From JAOAFX01 sp965649105 (GTDB taxonomy: Bacteria > Hydrothermota > Tepidihabitantia > SM23-42 > JAOAFX01), in the NCBI GenBank assembly GCA_965649105.1, contig CBFGJP010000118.1, positions 1-5,457 on the forward strand: a stretch of 5,457 nt of DNA, written 5' to 3'. The notes beneath the pieces are model-generated. The model had not been told where the DNA came from. It made no database searches and saw only the letters and a list, made by a program, of their open reading frames with translations. A program made the position numbers and the translations under genes. Shown one piece after another: positions 1 through 5,457 of this stretch. Within the stretch, counting starts at the first letter, position 1; each line of letters opens with the position of its first letter.

Positions 1-299
1 AAGAGAGTAAAACTCCGGTTCTAAATATTTCTTTCCAGGTATACCCAAATCCCTTTATAGACAGATTAAATATAAGGCTGGCTTCAGAGATAAATAATAA
101 TCTTTTAACCGGGATGGATGTCCACATCTATGATGTGAATGGTGAATTGATAAAAACATTTACTTTTACACCACAAACTCCCTATCTTACCTGGTCAGGA
201 GTGGATGAACAAGGAACACCATTGGCACCGGGTGTGTATTTCATAGTTCTGAGAGCAAGAAACCATACCCTTTTGACTAAAAAGGTTATAAAAATGTAG
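1..299 (+). CDS. C-terminal end of a secreted protein with a T9SS/FlgD-Ig-like sorting domain (5' truncated by window)
   Basis: The reading frame is open from base 3 to the TAG at 297-299 and gives a 98-residue C-terminal fragment. The gene starts upstream of the window; the internal ATG at 114 is not a credible start because homologous sequence continues before it. Seen: VYPNPF at fragment residues 13-18, a beta strand MDVHIYDVNGELIKTF, then TWSGVDEQGTPLAPGVYF and a basic tail ending KKVIKM. This order (YPNPF, YD.nG..v, W.G.D..G..l.pGvYf) is the known layout of type A sorting domains of type IX secretion and of the related FlgD Ig-like fold. In that family the domain directs an exported protein through the outer membrane, after which it is removed or anchors the protein. 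The function of the missing N-terminal part cannot be judged. The next gene begins 38 bases downstream on the same strand, which suggests one transcript. Confidence 0.85.
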   Translation, partial: ESKTPVLNISFQVYPNPFIDRLNIRLASEINNNLLTGMDVHIYDVNGELIKTFTFTPQTPYLTWSGVDEQGTPLAPGVYFIVLRARNHTLLTKKVIKM

Positions 300-324
300 A
301 GTGTGCGGATTGAATTATGCATAT

Positions 325-333
325 GAGAGGTGG
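325..333 (+). promoter_or_regulatory. Ribosome binding site deciding the start at 338
   Basis: GAGAGGTGG contains the core GAGGT at 327-331, six bases before the ATG at 338. The two earlier in-frame ATGs, at 317 and 323, have no purine-rich element at a usual distance. Starting at 338 also gives a clean signal peptide, while starting at 317 would put seven extra residues in front of it. Confidence 0.65.
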
Positions 334-337
334 TCTG

Positions 338-1885
338 ATGAGTCTAAAATATTTTATTCTTATAAATTTTCTTTTAGTATTAAATCTTTTTGCACAAAGC
401 CAGCGATGGGTTGCCCGTTATAATGGACCGGCAAATGTCGTTGATGGCGGTACTGCAATTGTTATAGACCAATACGATAATGTTTATGTAACAGGTCGCA
501 GTGGTGATTCACCATCAACTTTTGAATGTACTACTATTAAGTATGATTCCTCAGGAAATGAAAGATGGGTTAGGAGATACCATTATGCATCCTCATCCTA
601 TGGTGATACTGGTTGGGGGATTGCAATAGACCCTTTTGGTTATCTCTATGTCACTCTTTCCAGCACAGCCCCAGGTTCATACGACGATATCGCAGTTATA
701 AAATACGACAGTTTGGGCAATTTTATCTGGGTAAGACGTTATAATGGTCCGGGTAATGACTACGACTGGCCATTTGATATTGTAGTTGACCGCTTTGGCA
801 ATATCTATGTCACGGGAAGGAGTGTTGGTAACGGCACAGGTTTCGATTATGTCACAATAAAATTAGATTCTGCTGGCAATGAAAAATGGATAAAGAGGTA
901 TAACGGCGCTGGTAATAACACTGATGAGGCATATAGCATTGCTGTTGATCGCAATGGTAATGTCTTTGTGACCGGCGCTTCAATTAATTCAGAAGGTAAT
1001 TTAGACCTTGTAACCATAAAATACGATTCGCTTGGCAATGAGATTTGGATAAGATCCTATAATTCTCCCAACAACCTAGATGAATATGGTGCAACACTTG
1101 CAATTGATAGTTCAAGTAATGTCTATGTCTTTGGTGGCACATGGAGATTAGGCTCATTCCCGAGCGATTATATTGTGATTAAATATAATGCTACAGGAGA
1201 TACAGTCTGGACTCGCCGCTATAATGGTCAAGCGAATGGTGATGATCGTCCGGCAAAGGTTGTATTTGATTTGAGAGGCCATATCTATGTGACAGGTTCA
1301 AGCTATACCAATGTGTCAAATCAAACTGATTTTTGCACAGTGAAATACGATACCAATGGTAATATTGTGTGGGTAAAGCAATATAATGGCCCGGGCAATG
1401 GCAACGATGTACCAAAATCAATAACAACAGATATATTCGGGAATATCTATGTAACTGGAACCTGCAGAGGGCTGGTGGACGACGATTATGCCACAGTCGT
1501 CTATGACTCAAATGGGAATCAACTCACTGTCCAAGTCTTTGATGGTCCAGGAAGCTGGGGGGATGCTGCTCAGGATATTGTGGTTGATACACAGGGAAAT
1601 TTTTTTATCACCGGATTTAGCGGTGGAATTAATAGCGCTTATGATTTTACTACTATTCGTTATGCTTTGAATTTGGTTCCCATCTACAGTTATAGTTGTA
1701 AAAAATTTGTTGAGCACAAAACCTTGTGCACCATTCTCGGGCGCGATTGTTCAACATATATTGATAAAAACAAGGGCATCTATGACATCGTCGGTCGCCC
1801 CATTAACCCATATAACTTAAAGCCAGGAGTCTACTTTGTTAAGATGGATAACCAAAAATGGTATAAAGTTATTAAGATTAATTAA
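338..1885 (+). CDS. Secreted eight-repeat beta-propeller protein (SBBP-like) with short sorting-like C-terminus
   Basis: From ATG 338 the product is 515 residues; an in-frame ATG at 317 would give 522. Residues 1-20 (MSLKYFILINFLLVLNLFAQ) form a signal peptide with likely cleavage after FAQ. Residues about 23-445 hold eight tandem repeats of 53-54 residues. The pattern is W-V-R-R-Y-N-G-P-G-N..D....I-.-.-D..G-N-.-Y-V-T-G.S.....D-.-.-T-I-K-Y-D-S.G-N-E, with the repeat-start tryptophan recurring every 53-54 residues in repeats 1-7 and lost in repeat 8. This resembles SBBP-type propeller repeats, one repeat per blade; an eight-bladed propeller is inferred. There is no N-terminal domain between the signal peptide and the first blade. 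The C-terminus (about 482-515) has YDIVGRPI, LKPGVYFVKM and KVIKIN, matching the end of T9SS-type sorting domains. The usual YPNPF strand is missing and is replaced by a cysteine-bearing stretch (C454, C464, C471). The likely role is an exported structural or binding protein; no catalytic motif is visible and the ligand is unknown. Confidence 0.9.
   Translation: MSLKYFILINFLLVLNLFAQSQRWVARYNGPANVVDGGTAIVIDQYDNVYVTGRSGDSPSTFECTTIKYDSSGNERWVRRYHYASSSYGDTGWGIAIDPFGYLYVTLSSTAPGSYDDIAVIKYDSLGNFIWVRRYNGPGNDYDWPFDIVVDRFGNIYVTGRSVGNGTGFDYVTIKLDSAGNEKWIKRYNGAGNNTDEAYSIAVDRNGNVFVTGASINSEGNLDLVTIKYDSLGNEIWIRSYNSPNNLDEYGATLAIDSSSNVYVFGGTWRLGSFPSDYIVIKYNATGDTVWTRRYNGQANGDDRPAKVVFDLRGHIYVTGSSYTNVSNQTDFCTVKYDTNGNIVWVKQYNGPGNGNDVPKSITTDIFGNIYVTGTCRGLVDDDYATVVYDSNGNQLTVQVFDGPGSWGDAAQDIVVDTQGNFFITGFSGGINSAYDFTTIRYALNLVPIYSYSCKKFVEHKTLCTILGRDCSTYIDKNKGIYDIVGRPINPYNLKPGVYFVKMDNQKWYKVIKIN
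404..1672 (+). repeat. Eight in-frame tandem repeats, 159-162 bp each
   Basis: These code for the propeller blades of the gene at 338-1885. The conserved W codons of repeats 1-7 are spaced 53, 54, 53, 53, 54 and 54 residues apart. Protein similarity between units is clear (RRYNGPGN, GNIYVTG, TIKYDS.GN), but the DNA has diverged. The array is therefore older than the one in the gene at 2278-4725. Repeat 8 (VQVFDGPGSWGD...) is the most divergent and has lost the leading W. Confidence 0.85.
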
Positions 1886-2132
1886 AATTTCAATTTTTTA
1901 ATATGAAGAAAAAGAGTAGTGGGCAAACTTTCCCTCAAATTCCTCTCTATCTCTTATGTCTTTATTCCATCTCATCGCATGAGAGAAGGTCACAGGGGAT
2001 AGATGTAATTGAAAAATTTGAATCTACCAATCGGCCATGCGGATTGGCGGAGTATGGTGGATTGCAAAATATGAAAAAAGTGGTGTTTCAGAAATCTCGA
2101 ACACCCGCTCAAATCGGAAAGGGGGTGAAAAA

Positions 2133-2165
2133 ATTGTATAGGGATTATTCAAATTTCTATACAAT
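2133..2165. repeat. 14-bp inverted repeat / stem-loop upstream of the SBBP gene
   Basis: The arms 2133-2146 (ATTGTATAGGGATT) and 2152-2165 (AATTTCTATACAAT) pair over 14 positions as RNA, with two adjacent G-U pairs and a five-base loop, ATTCA. As DNA the outer nine base pairs are perfectly palindromic, ATTGTATAG/CTATACAAT. No U-run follows, so this is not an ordinary terminator. It could be an operator, because a promoter-like pair of hexamers lies in the arms, or an RNA structure. Confidence 0.55.
2134..2163 (+). promoter_or_regulatory. Possible sigma-70-like promoter inside the inverted repeat
   Basis: TTGTAT at 2134-2139 and TATACA at 2158-2163 are separated by 18 bases, and each hexamer matches the consensus in four of six positions. 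Transcription would begin near 2170, just before the nested hairpin at 2173-2233, leaving a leader of about 107 bases before the ATG at 2278. The hexamers are partly forced by the palindrome, and the promoter consensus of this organism is unknown, so this is only a candidate. Confidence 0.2.
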
Positions 2166-2172
2166 AAAGTAA

Positions 2173-2233
2173 TGTGGAAGATTGGAGATATGCTCTGCTT
2201 TTCCTGAAACGAGTTCAGGAGAGATCTTCCACA
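2173..2233 (+). promoter_or_regulatory. Nested hairpin in the leader of the SBBP gene
   Basis: The outer arms TGTGGAAGAT (2173-2182) and ATCTTCCACA (2224-2233) are perfect 10-bp complements. Inside lies a second hairpin, TCCTGAA (2202-2208) and TTCAGGA (2214-2220), with loop ACGAG; two more A-U/G-U pairs can extend its base. The structure ends 30 bases before the Shine-Dalgarno of the gene at 2278. It is too close and too ordered to be easily dismissed as chance, but it matches no riboswitch class I know. A role in mRNA stability or translation control is inference. Confidence 0.5.
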
Positions 2234-2263
2234 GAAAATGGTTAAGAGCCATAAAGATGATTA

Positions 2264-2273
2264 GGAAAGGGGG
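2264..2273 (+). promoter_or_regulatory. Ribosome binding site deciding the start at 2278
   Basis: GGAAAGGGGG ends four bases before the ATG at 2278. A start here gives a product beginning MKSIATVLL, a clear signal peptide. The frame is open back to a TTG at 2182, but that extension would run through the leader hairpin and precede the signal peptide with 32 unrelated residues. Confidence 0.7.
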
Positions 2274-2277
2274 TATT

Positions 2278-4725
2278 ATGAAAAGTATAGCAACAGTGCT
2301 ATTAACTCTGGGCACAATGGGATTCTGTGTCCTAAATACTACTCAAGAGCAAATAACTGATGAAACTTTGCAAGTATGGTTTAAAGATCAGATTGGCTTT
2401 GAGGAGAATATCGGACAGGTTACTGATTTTGAAGGAAAACCTGTTTCAGATGTTCTCTTCAGGGCAAGGTGCCCTGGTGGATACGGCATTTTCTTAACGA
2501 AAAAAGGGGTTAGTTATGTTCTTTATCAAAGGAATGATTCCAAAATGCAAAACATAGGAGAAAAAACGCAGAAGATAAGATATGCCCGAATTGACCTTGA
2601 ACTTGTCAACGCAAATATTTCAAAATGCAGAATAGAATATAAAGAGCCCTTAGCGGGAGATGTGAATTACTATCTTCCCGTTTGTCGCGATGGAATTCTT
2701 GGGGTCAAGATCTATAGAGAGATAATAATTAGAGATGTCTATCCCGGAATTGACTGGGTATGGAGATATGAAGATGGAGAGATGCATCACCAATTTGAAG
2801 TAAGACCGAATGCTGAAATAAATAAGATAAAGATAAAAGTAAAATGGGCAGATTATGAGATAAAAGAAGATGGTAAAAAACTTATTTTCTCAACACCGCT
2901 TGGCAGGATAGAGGATGGTGAAATTGTGGCATACGAGGATTCGCAAATTGTAGATGTCTCTTACAAAATAGACAGAGATGGCTTGGTTGGTTTCAATGTT
3001 CAAGGCTACTCAGGAAAATCTCCTTTAATCATTGACCCTCCTTTATCACTTTTATGGGCTACCTATTATGGGGGGAGTGGGGTTGATATGGCTCGGTCAA
3101 TTACGACCGATGGTGCTGGAAATGTCTTTGTCACCGGATGGACTGGTTCAACTGATTTTCCTACTTATAATCCAGGTGGTAATGCCTATTTTCAGGGAAC
3201 AAATGCCGGAGGAGTTGATGCATTTATTTTAAAATTCAACAATTCAGGTGTACGGCTCTGGGCTACCTATTACGGAGGGATTTCTTTTGATGATGGATAT
3301 TCAATTACCTGCGATAGTTCAGGGAATATTTTTGTCACTGGATATACTAATTCAACTGACTTTCCTACTTATAATCCAGGTGGTAATGCCTATTTTCAGG
3401 AAACATTAGCAGGAGGTTTGGACGCATTTATCTTGAAGTTCAACAACTCAGGTGTGCGGCTTTGGGCTACCTATTACGGGGGAAGTAGTATGGATGATAT
3501 TATCGTTTCAACCACCACCGATGGTCTTGGTAATATCTTTGCCATTGGATACACTGGTTCAACAGATTTTCCCACTTACAATCCGGGTGGTGGTGTATAT
3601 TACCAAGATACTCTTGGAGGGGGATACTATGATGCATTTATCTTGAAGTTCAACAACTCAGGCGTACGGCTTTGGGCTACCTATTACGGGGGAAATAGTG
3701 ATGATCTTGGTTATTCAATCACCTGCGATAGTGCCGGGAATATCTTCGCAACCGGATATACCTTTTCAACCGATTTCCCCACATATGATCCGGGGGGCGG
3801 TGCGTATTATCAAGGAACATATGCAGGAAATATTGACGCATTTATTTTGAAGTTCAACAACGCTGGGAGCAGATTATGGGCTACCTACTACGGTGGAAGT
3901 GTTAGTAACGATGAGGCTTTGTCAATTACAACTGATATTTCGGGACAGGTTTTCGTAACAGGATGGACTCTTTCAACCAATTTCCCAACATACAACCCTG
4001 GTGGTGCTTATTATCAGGGTTCAAATGCTGGAGGACGTGATGCATTTATCTTGAAGTTCAACAACTCAGGTGTGAGACTATGGGCTACCTATTATGGAGG
4101 AAATTCGAATGATGAAGGCCATTCAATCATCACCGATAGGTCTGGTAATGTCTTTGTTACCGGATTTACGCAGTCAACTAATTTTCCAACTTATAACCCA
4201 GGTGGTGGTGCCTATTTTCAGGGAACACCTGGAGGATTAGGTGATTTATTTATTTTGGAATTCAGCAACTCAGGTGTGCGGCTTTGGGCTACCTATTACG
4301 GAGGGAATAGAGAAGATGGGGTCTATTCAATTGCCGCTGACGGTTCTGGGAATGCCTTTATCACCGGATATACACAATCAACTGATTTCCCAACCTATAA
4401 CCCGGGGGGTGGTTCTTATTTCCAGGGAACGGGTGGTGGAAATTATGCTGATGCATTTATCTTAAAGTTTGAAAGTTCTATTGTGGCTGTTGAGGAACAA
4501 AGAAAAGAAGGAAAAACACTCCTTATAATTTCCCCGAATATATTCTCTACATACACACAGATTATTGGTTATGAGAATCCAGTGGTAATCGTGTATAACA
4601 CATCTGGCAGGATTGTCGGTAAATATCCGGTTAATAGGATTGGTTATGATTTGCCAGCGGGTGTGTATTTTGTTAACACGAATAACGGTAATACCTCGCC
4701 TGTGCGGGTGGTGAAGATAAGATAA
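2278..4725 (+). CDS. Secreted SBBP beta-propeller protein with N-terminal DUF7948-like domain and sorting-like C-terminus
   Basis: The product is 815 residues. Residues 1 to about 20 (MKSIATVLLTLGTMGFCVLN) form a signal peptide; the Cys at 17 is not in a good lipobox. Residues about 35-255 match the domain that normally precedes SBBP repeats (DUF7948): FEENIGQ at 41-47, NYYLP at 130-134, VYPGIDWVWRYEDGEMHHQF at 154-173, RPNAEINKIKIK, TPLGRIEDG and PLIIDPPL at 249-256. Residues 259 to about 731 are seven repeats of 68-70 residues with the pattern LWATYYGG...D...SIT.D..GN.FVTG.T.STDFPTYNPGG.AYFQG...G..DAFILKFNNSGVR, typical SBBP propeller units. The last ~80 residues contain VIVYNTSGRIVGKYP, DLPAGVYFV and a basic end VVKIR, a T9SS type A-like sorting module. 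Known of the family: exported or surface propellers of mostly unknown function. No enzymatic motif is visible. It probably has its own transcript, since 392 bases separate it from the upstream gene, and a terminator-like hairpin follows the stop. Confidence 0.92.
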   Translation: MKSIATVLLTLGTMGFCVLNTTQEQITDETLQVWFKDQIGFEENIGQVTDFEGKPVSDVLFRARCPGGYGIFLTKKGVSYVLYQRNDSKMQNIGEKTQKIRYARIDLELVNANISKCRIEYKEPLAGDVNYYLPVCRDGILGVKIYREIIIRDVYPGIDWVWRYEDGEMHHQFEVRPNAEINKIKIKVKWADYEIKEDGKKLIFSTPLGRIEDGEIVAYEDSQIVDVSYKIDRDGLVGFNVQGYSGKSPLIIDPPLSLLWATYYGGSGVDMARSITTDGAGNVFVTGWTGSTDFPTYNPGGNAYFQGTNAGGVDAFILKFNNSGVRLWATYYGGISFDDGYSITCDSSGNIFVTGYTNSTDFPTYNPGGNAYFQETLAGGLDAFILKFNNSGVRLWATYYGGSSMDDIIVSTTTDGLGNIFAIGYTGSTDFPTYNPGGGVYYQDTLGGGYYDAFILKFNNSGVRLWATYYGGNSDDLGYSITCDSAGNIFATGYTFSTDFPTYDPGGGAYYQGTYAGNIDAFILKFNNAGSRLWATYYGGSVSNDEALSITTDISGQVFVTGWTLSTNFPTYNPGGAYYQGSNAGGRDAFILKFNNSGVRLWATYYGGNSNDEGHSIITDRSGNVFVTGFTQSTNFPTYNPGGGAYFQGTPGGLGDLFILEFSNSGVRLWATYYGGNREDGVYSIAADGSGNAFITGYTQSTDFPTYNPGGGSYFQGTGGGNYADAFILKFESSIVAVEEQRKEGKTLLIISPNIFSTYTQIIGYENPVVIVYNTSGRIVGKYPVNRIGYDLPAGVYFVNTNNGNTSPVRVVKIR
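3052..4470 (+). repeat. Seven in-frame tandem SBBP repeats, 204-210 bp each
   Basis: Units begin at 3052, 3256, 3460, 3670, 3874, 4078 and 4282, each at the codon before WATYYGG. All complete units are 204 bp except the third, which is 210 bp. DNA identity is locally very high: 3147-3196 and 3351-3400 differ at one base in 50. A 32-base stretch beginning GATGCATTTATC is identical at 3631 and 4039. This points to recent duplication or gene conversion among units. Confidence 0.9.
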
Positions 4726-4742
4726 CGACAGCGTCCTTTCTG

Positions 4743-4786
4743 TCCCCTGGGGTGTCCGCGGGCACCACAGGGGAGAAACAAATTTT
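4743..4786 (+). terminator. Probable Rho-independent-like terminator of the SBBP gene
   Basis: The hairpin begins 17 bases after the stop. TCCCCTG (4743-4749) pairs with CAGGGGA (4768-4774); after one G-A mismatch, GGTGTC (4751-4756) pairs with GGCACC (4761-4766), closing on the loop CGCG. The stem is much more GC-rich than its surroundings. The T-tract is weak and delayed (TTTT at 4783-4786), so efficiency is uncertain. No T-tract lies on the other side, so it would act on the plus strand only. Confidence 0.6.
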
Positions 4787-4813
4787 AGGTAGCACCTCTT
4801 ATAAATACCATCC

Positions 4814-4839
4814 GTCATTCTGGCAATTACCGGAGTGAC
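4814..4839. repeat. GTCATTC-type intergenic repeat hairpin
   Basis: GTCATTCTGG (4814-4823) and CCGGAGTGAC (4830-4839) form ten pairs, two of them G-U, around the loop CAATTA. The preceding CC and the GTCATTC core recall the dispersed GTCATTCC...GGAATGAC hairpins found between genes in many bacterial genomes. This copy appears degenerate. Assignment to that class rests on resemblance only. Confidence 0.4.
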
Positions 4840-4869
4840 TGAGTAGAAAATTTGAAAAAGAATATGTGC

Positions 4870-4902
4870 AGGTAATAGGAATTTCAAAAATTCTTATTAC
4901 CT
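4870..4902. repeat. Near-perfect 15-bp palindrome with 3-base loop
   Basis: AGGTAATAGGAATTT (4870-4884) is followed by CAA and then AAATTCTTATTACCT (4888-4902). All 15 positions pair, one of them G-U. No T-run follows on either side, so it is not a standard terminator. It may be a bidirectional transcription stop between convergent genes, a protein binding site, or an end or target of a mobile element. Confidence 0.55.
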
Positions 4903-5069
4903 CAAAATTCAATCGGATAACAAAATGCAATTAAAATGGATAATAATTCCCCCTGCTATAAAAGGTTTGTCAAGTCATTTTCGCCACTTGCTTAAAAATG
5001 ATAGATTTGAAGCCACTTTGCGCAATTGGTAGTTTACACTACACGAAATAATTTTTTTAAAATCAGCGA

Positions 5070-5457
5070 TTAAATTACCAAAACCTTTTCATTTAATAAA
5101 TCTTCACTTAATAGAATTTTTGCAATCCTCTGAATTCTTGGAGTAACTTCGGTAATCTTATAGCCACGTAAACCAAGACCCTTTATCTCAATCTCACAAG
5201 CATCAAAACCAGCCAATTCCTCGTAAAGCCCCGCAACTGTCAAATCAGCTAACCCGGCCTTCCTCAGTAAATATTCCACGGTCCTGTTCAATAAATACCC
5301 CAAAACACAAATTAAAACATGGGCACAAACCCGCTTGTCTAAATGATGATAAATCGGCCGAATATCAACAAAAGATTTTATATGATGAAAAACCTGCTCA
5401 ATTATTATCCGCCACCGATATGAAACAACTAAATCCAATGCCGAAACCTTAAATTCT
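5070..5457 (-). CDS. IS4/IS1634-type DDE transposase, C-terminal 128 residues (5' end beyond window)
   Basis: The minus-strand frame is open from the window edge to the TAA at 5070-5072; the TTG at 5438 is internal, not the start. The fragment shows the IS4-group signature Y-(2)-R-(3)-E-(6)-K exactly: Y13, R16, E20 and K27 in YRWRIIIEQVFHHIK. E20 (codon 5397-5399) is the expected third catalytic acidic residue of the DDE triad. Next come DIRPIYHHLDKRVCAHVLIC and a hydrophobic helix GYLLNRTVEYLL, as in IS1634-type transposases, which run roughly 450-570 residues. The C-terminus ends normally, about 108 residues after the catalytic Glu, so this end looks intact. The two aspartates lie outside the window, so activity cannot be judged. 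The gene converges on the SBBP gene and is unrelated to it in function. Confidence 0.88.
   Translation of the reverse strand, partial: EFKVSALDLVVSYRWRIIIEQVFHHIKSFVDIRPIYHHLDKRVCAHVLICVLGYLLNRTVEYLLRKAGLADLTVAGLYEELAGFDACEIEIKGLGLRGYKITEVTPRIQRIAKILLSEDLLNEKVLVI
5070..5457 (-). mobile_element. Partial insertion sequence (IS4/IS1634-like), distal end
   Basis: The element is inferred from the transposase fragment. The given left coordinate is the transposase stop, not the real terminus. The terminal inverted repeat should lie a short way left of 5070, but it cannot be defined without the other end of the element, and no target-site duplication can be checked. Confidence 0.6.

Larger units (their letters stand above)
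1886..2277. other. 392-bp spacer without a convincing gene; several inverted repeats
   Basis: After the stop at 1883-1885 there is an AT-only inverted repeat (ATTAAAA at 1881-1887, TTTTAAT at 1896-1902) with a T6 run, too weak to call a terminator. An open frame at 1903-2172 would give 89 residues. It has no Shine-Dalgarno site, no recognisable domain and an untypical composition, and I do not regard it as a gene. The region 1930-2000 (CTCTCTATCTC..., GAGAGAAGG) has the look of a decayed intergenic repeat and includes TCTCAT-CGC-ATGAGA at 1970-1984. CCAATC/GATTGG arms lie at 2027-2032 and 2042-2047. The two strongest structures, at 2133-2165 and 2173-2233, are listed separately. Confidence 0.6.
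4726..5069. other. 344-bp spacer between convergent genes, rich in hairpins
   Basis: No plausible gene is present. An open minus-strand frame at 4462-4887 mostly overlaps the SBBP gene and reads through the hairpins. From left to right the spacer holds a GC-rich terminator-like hairpin (4743-4774), a GTCATTC-type hairpin (4814-4839), a long AT-rich palindrome (4870-4902), and about 165 bases of AT-rich sequence before the transposase stop. The outer end of the insertion sequence must lie within the last part, but I cannot place it. GTAGT-TTAC-ACTAC at 5029-5042 and two copies of GCCACTT (4983-4989 and 5012-5018) are the only small repeats seen there. Confidence 0.6.

Noticed and set aside
317..337. 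Earlier ATG starts (317, 323) of the eight-repeat gene
   Set aside because: No ribosome binding site at a usual distance; ATG 338 has GAGGT six bases upstream and yields a clean signal peptide.
1191..1511. 106-codon minus-strand frame
   Set aside because: It lies wholly antisense to the propeller repeats, has a histidine/leucine-rich low-complexity translation and no start signals.
1903..2172. 89-codon open frame on the plus strand
   Set aside because: It has no ribosome binding site, signal peptide or recognisable domain. Its composition is unlike its neighbours and it spans several inverted repeats, so it is best read as spacer.
2182..2277. TTG-initiated N-terminal extension of the SBBP gene
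   Set aside because: The extension lies in the leader hairpin and would bury the signal peptide; the ATG at 2278 has a strong Shine-Dalgarno site.
2278..2340. Lipoprotein signal (Cys 17) in the SBBP protein
   Set aside because: The residues before the cysteine, T-M-G-F, do not fit a lipobox, which needs a small residue directly before Cys and usually L at -3.
3052..4470. CRISPR-like periodic repeats
   Set aside because: The period is about 204 bp with the whole unit conserved and in frame. These are protein repeats, not short repeats with unique spacers.
4462..4887. 141-codon minus-strand frame
   Set aside because: It is antisense to the SBBP gene's 3' end and passes through the terminator-like and repeat hairpins; the translation resembles nothing.
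4967..4972. TTGTCA as a promoter -35 box
   Set aside because: No acceptable -10 hexamer lies 16-18 bases downstream, and no plus-strand gene follows.

Overview
The window looks like a piece of an AT-rich bacterial chromosome that encodes secreted, repeat-built surface proteins, with the end of an insertion sequence at its right edge. Three consecutive plus-strand genes end in C-terminal modules of the type IX secretion (Por) sorting / FlgD-Ig-like kind. All three share the core GVYF followed by a basic tail (KVIKM, KVIKIN, VVKIR). Two of them carry long tandem beta-propeller repeats. This combination is typical of the FCB group and of candidate lineages such as WOR-3/Stahlbacteria or Cloacimonadota. 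The lineage is an inference from protein style; no rRNA or marker gene is present.

Layout: (1) 1-299, the 3' end of a gene whose start lies outside the window, encoding a canonical sorting-like domain. (2) 338-1885, a complete secreted protein: signal peptide, eight propeller repeats of 53-54 residues, and a short, eroded sorting-like tail. Only 38 bases separate it from the first gene, so the two are probably co-transcribed. (3) 1886-2277, a spacer with no convincing gene but several inverted repeats. These include a strong stem that overlaps a possible promoter, and a nested hairpin that would sit at the 5' end of the next mRNA. (4) 2278-4725, a complete 815-residue secreted protein: an N-terminal DUF7948-like domain, seven SBBP-type repeats of 68-70 residues and a sorting-like C-terminus. 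Its repeats are still very similar at the DNA level. (5) 4726-5069, a spacer with a terminator-like hairpin, a GTCATTC-type repeat hairpin and a near-perfect 15-bp palindrome. (6) 5070-5457, minus strand, the C-terminal part of a DDE transposase of the IS4/IS1634 type with an intact Y-R-E-K signature.

The three plus-strand genes look like a small cluster of exported structural or adhesive proteins. None has a recognisable enzymatic motif, and the substrate or partner of the propellers cannot be read from sequence. The transposase converges on the cluster and belongs to a separate mobile unit. I found no RNA gene, CRISPR array or clearly new system. The most unusual points are the structured leader in front of the large SBBP gene and the very recent-looking repeat amplification inside it.
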